Below are positions 63,510 through 64,000 of a stretch of 64,000 bases of DNA, piece after piece. Made by a program: the position numbers and the translations under genes. Source of the stretch: Myroides sp. NP-2 (GTDB lineage: Bacteria > Bacteroidota > Bacteroidia > Flavobacteriales > Flavobacteriaceae); the NCBI RefSeq assembly GCF_014145665.1, contig NZ_JACHTD010000006.1, forward strand, positions 62,001-126,000, read 5' to 3'. Every line of letters starts with the position of its first letter. The stretch's first letter is position 1. A model generated the notes under the pieces. The model was not told the DNA's origin, did no database searches, and saw only the letters and a list, made by a program, of their open reading frames with translations.

Positions 63510-64000
63510 TTATTTTTGTCTAAAATAAATATCGATAGGTACACCGCTAAAGTCATAAATCTCGCGTAATTTATTCTCAACAAATCGGCGATATGGATCT
63601 TTGATATACTGAGGTAAATTTGCAAAAAACACAAATTGAGGCGATGGAGTTGGCAACTGCATACAATATTTAATCTTGATATACTTTCCTTTAATTGCTG
63701 GCGGAGGAGTATGTTCAATAATTGGCAACATTGTTTCATTAAATTTAGAAGTCGAAATGCGGTTCTTTCTATTTTCATATACTTGAACTGCTGTTTCTAA
63801 AGCTTTTAATAAACGCTGTTTCGTAATTGTAGAAGTAAACACAATCGGCACATCCGTAAACGGAGCAATGCTTTCGCGAATTTTATCTTCAAATTGTTTT
63901 GACGTTAGTGTATCCTTATCAATTAAGTCCCACTTATTTACTAAAATAACAATTCCTTTTCTATTTTTCTCAGCTAACCAGAAAATATTTTGATCTTGTC
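63510..64000 (-). CDS. der: Ribosome biogenesis GTPase Der (3' part, runs off window)
   Basis: The C-terminal 163 residues of the double-GTPase Der (EngA), which matures the 50S subunit. The G4 motif of the second GTPase domain, [10 protein letters not shown], is present, then [14 protein letters not shown] (G5-like region) and the C-terminal KH-like domain with [33 protein letters not shown] and the closing [13 protein letters not shown]. The 5' part lies beyond base 64000. It is followed by a strong terminator. Confidence 0.95.
   Translation of the reverse strand, partial: QDQNIFWLAEKNRKGIVILVNKWDLIDKDTLTSKQFEDKIRESIAPFTDVPIVFTSTITKQRLLKALETAVQVYENRKNRISTSKFNETMLPIIEHTPPPAIKGKYIKIKYCMQLPTPSPQFVFFANLPQYIKDPYRRFVENKLREIYDFSGVPIDIYFRQK

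Noticed and set aside
63449..63778. Extension of the receptor gene start upstream to 63778
   Set aside because: The extension would overlap the der C-terminus and the terminator; the ATG at 63446-63448 directly precedes a good signal peptide.
1..64000. CRISPR array, prophage or integrative element
   Set aside because: I saw no regularly spaced repeats of 25-40 bases, no phage structural genes, no conjugation genes and no intact transposase.

Overview
This 64 kb window comes from the chromosome of a low-GC member of the Bacteroidota, most likely Flavobacteriaceae (Myroides or Flavobacterium relatives; the genus is not settled from sequence alone). The signs are RNA polymerase and ribosomal proteins of flavobacterial type, three SusC/SusD pairs, Bacteroidota-specific families (DUF3467, GSCFA, DUF2851, DUF4230, DUF4136, Porin_10), promoter-like TAnnTTTG boxes close upstream of many genes, and start codons that mostly lack a Shine-Dalgarno sequence. 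I see no prophage, integron, CRISPR array, plasmid functions or intact insertion sequence.

Layout. 1-660 is the 5' part of pdhA. 1114-7317 (minus) is a SusC-SusD-metallophosphoesterase operon, probably for import of a phosphorylated nutrient. 7748-20971 (minus) is the large translation/transcription block: tRNA-Thr(TGT), tRNA-Tyr, tRNA-Thr(GGT), tuf, tRNA-Trp, secE, nusG, rplK, rplA, rplJ, rplL, rpoB, rpoC and a DUF3467 gene. Upstream of it lie hpf, xerC and rpsU (21065-22547). 22688-24513 is a LytS/LytTR-type two-component system divergent from a dicarboxylate/amino-acid:cation symporter (24931-26118), with LytTR-like repeats in the shared intergenic region. 26227-31996 holds an acyl-CoA dehydrogenase, a ComEA-like helix-hairpin-helix protein, a PspC-domain protein, a DUF2851 protein and a Porin_10 outer-membrane protein.

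32099-42082 carries two tandem SusC/SusD pairs with no degradative enzyme or regulator beside them. Then come rnhB, hemL with a LysM glucosaminidase and a PLP-dependent deaminase-like gene, a solitary long-form hutU with a DUF4136 lipoprotein, an Ig-like-repeat lipoprotein, a long aromatic amino acid hydroxylase, DUF4230, GSCFA, alaS, an M23 peptidase/MerR pair, a LemA-TPM-TPM operon, a TonB-dependent-receptor-like barrel protein and the 3' part of der.

I found no clearly new multi-gene system. The most interesting signals are regulatory: a 9-N12-9 LytTR-type direct repeat between the two-component system and the symporter; a near-complete Shine-Dalgarno sequence in front of rpsU in a lineage that normally ignores it; terminators interlocked with the next gene's promoter or start codon; hairpins between rplL/rpoB and rpoB/rpoC; and an unexplained palindrome with 11-nt direct repeats near 60.5 kb.
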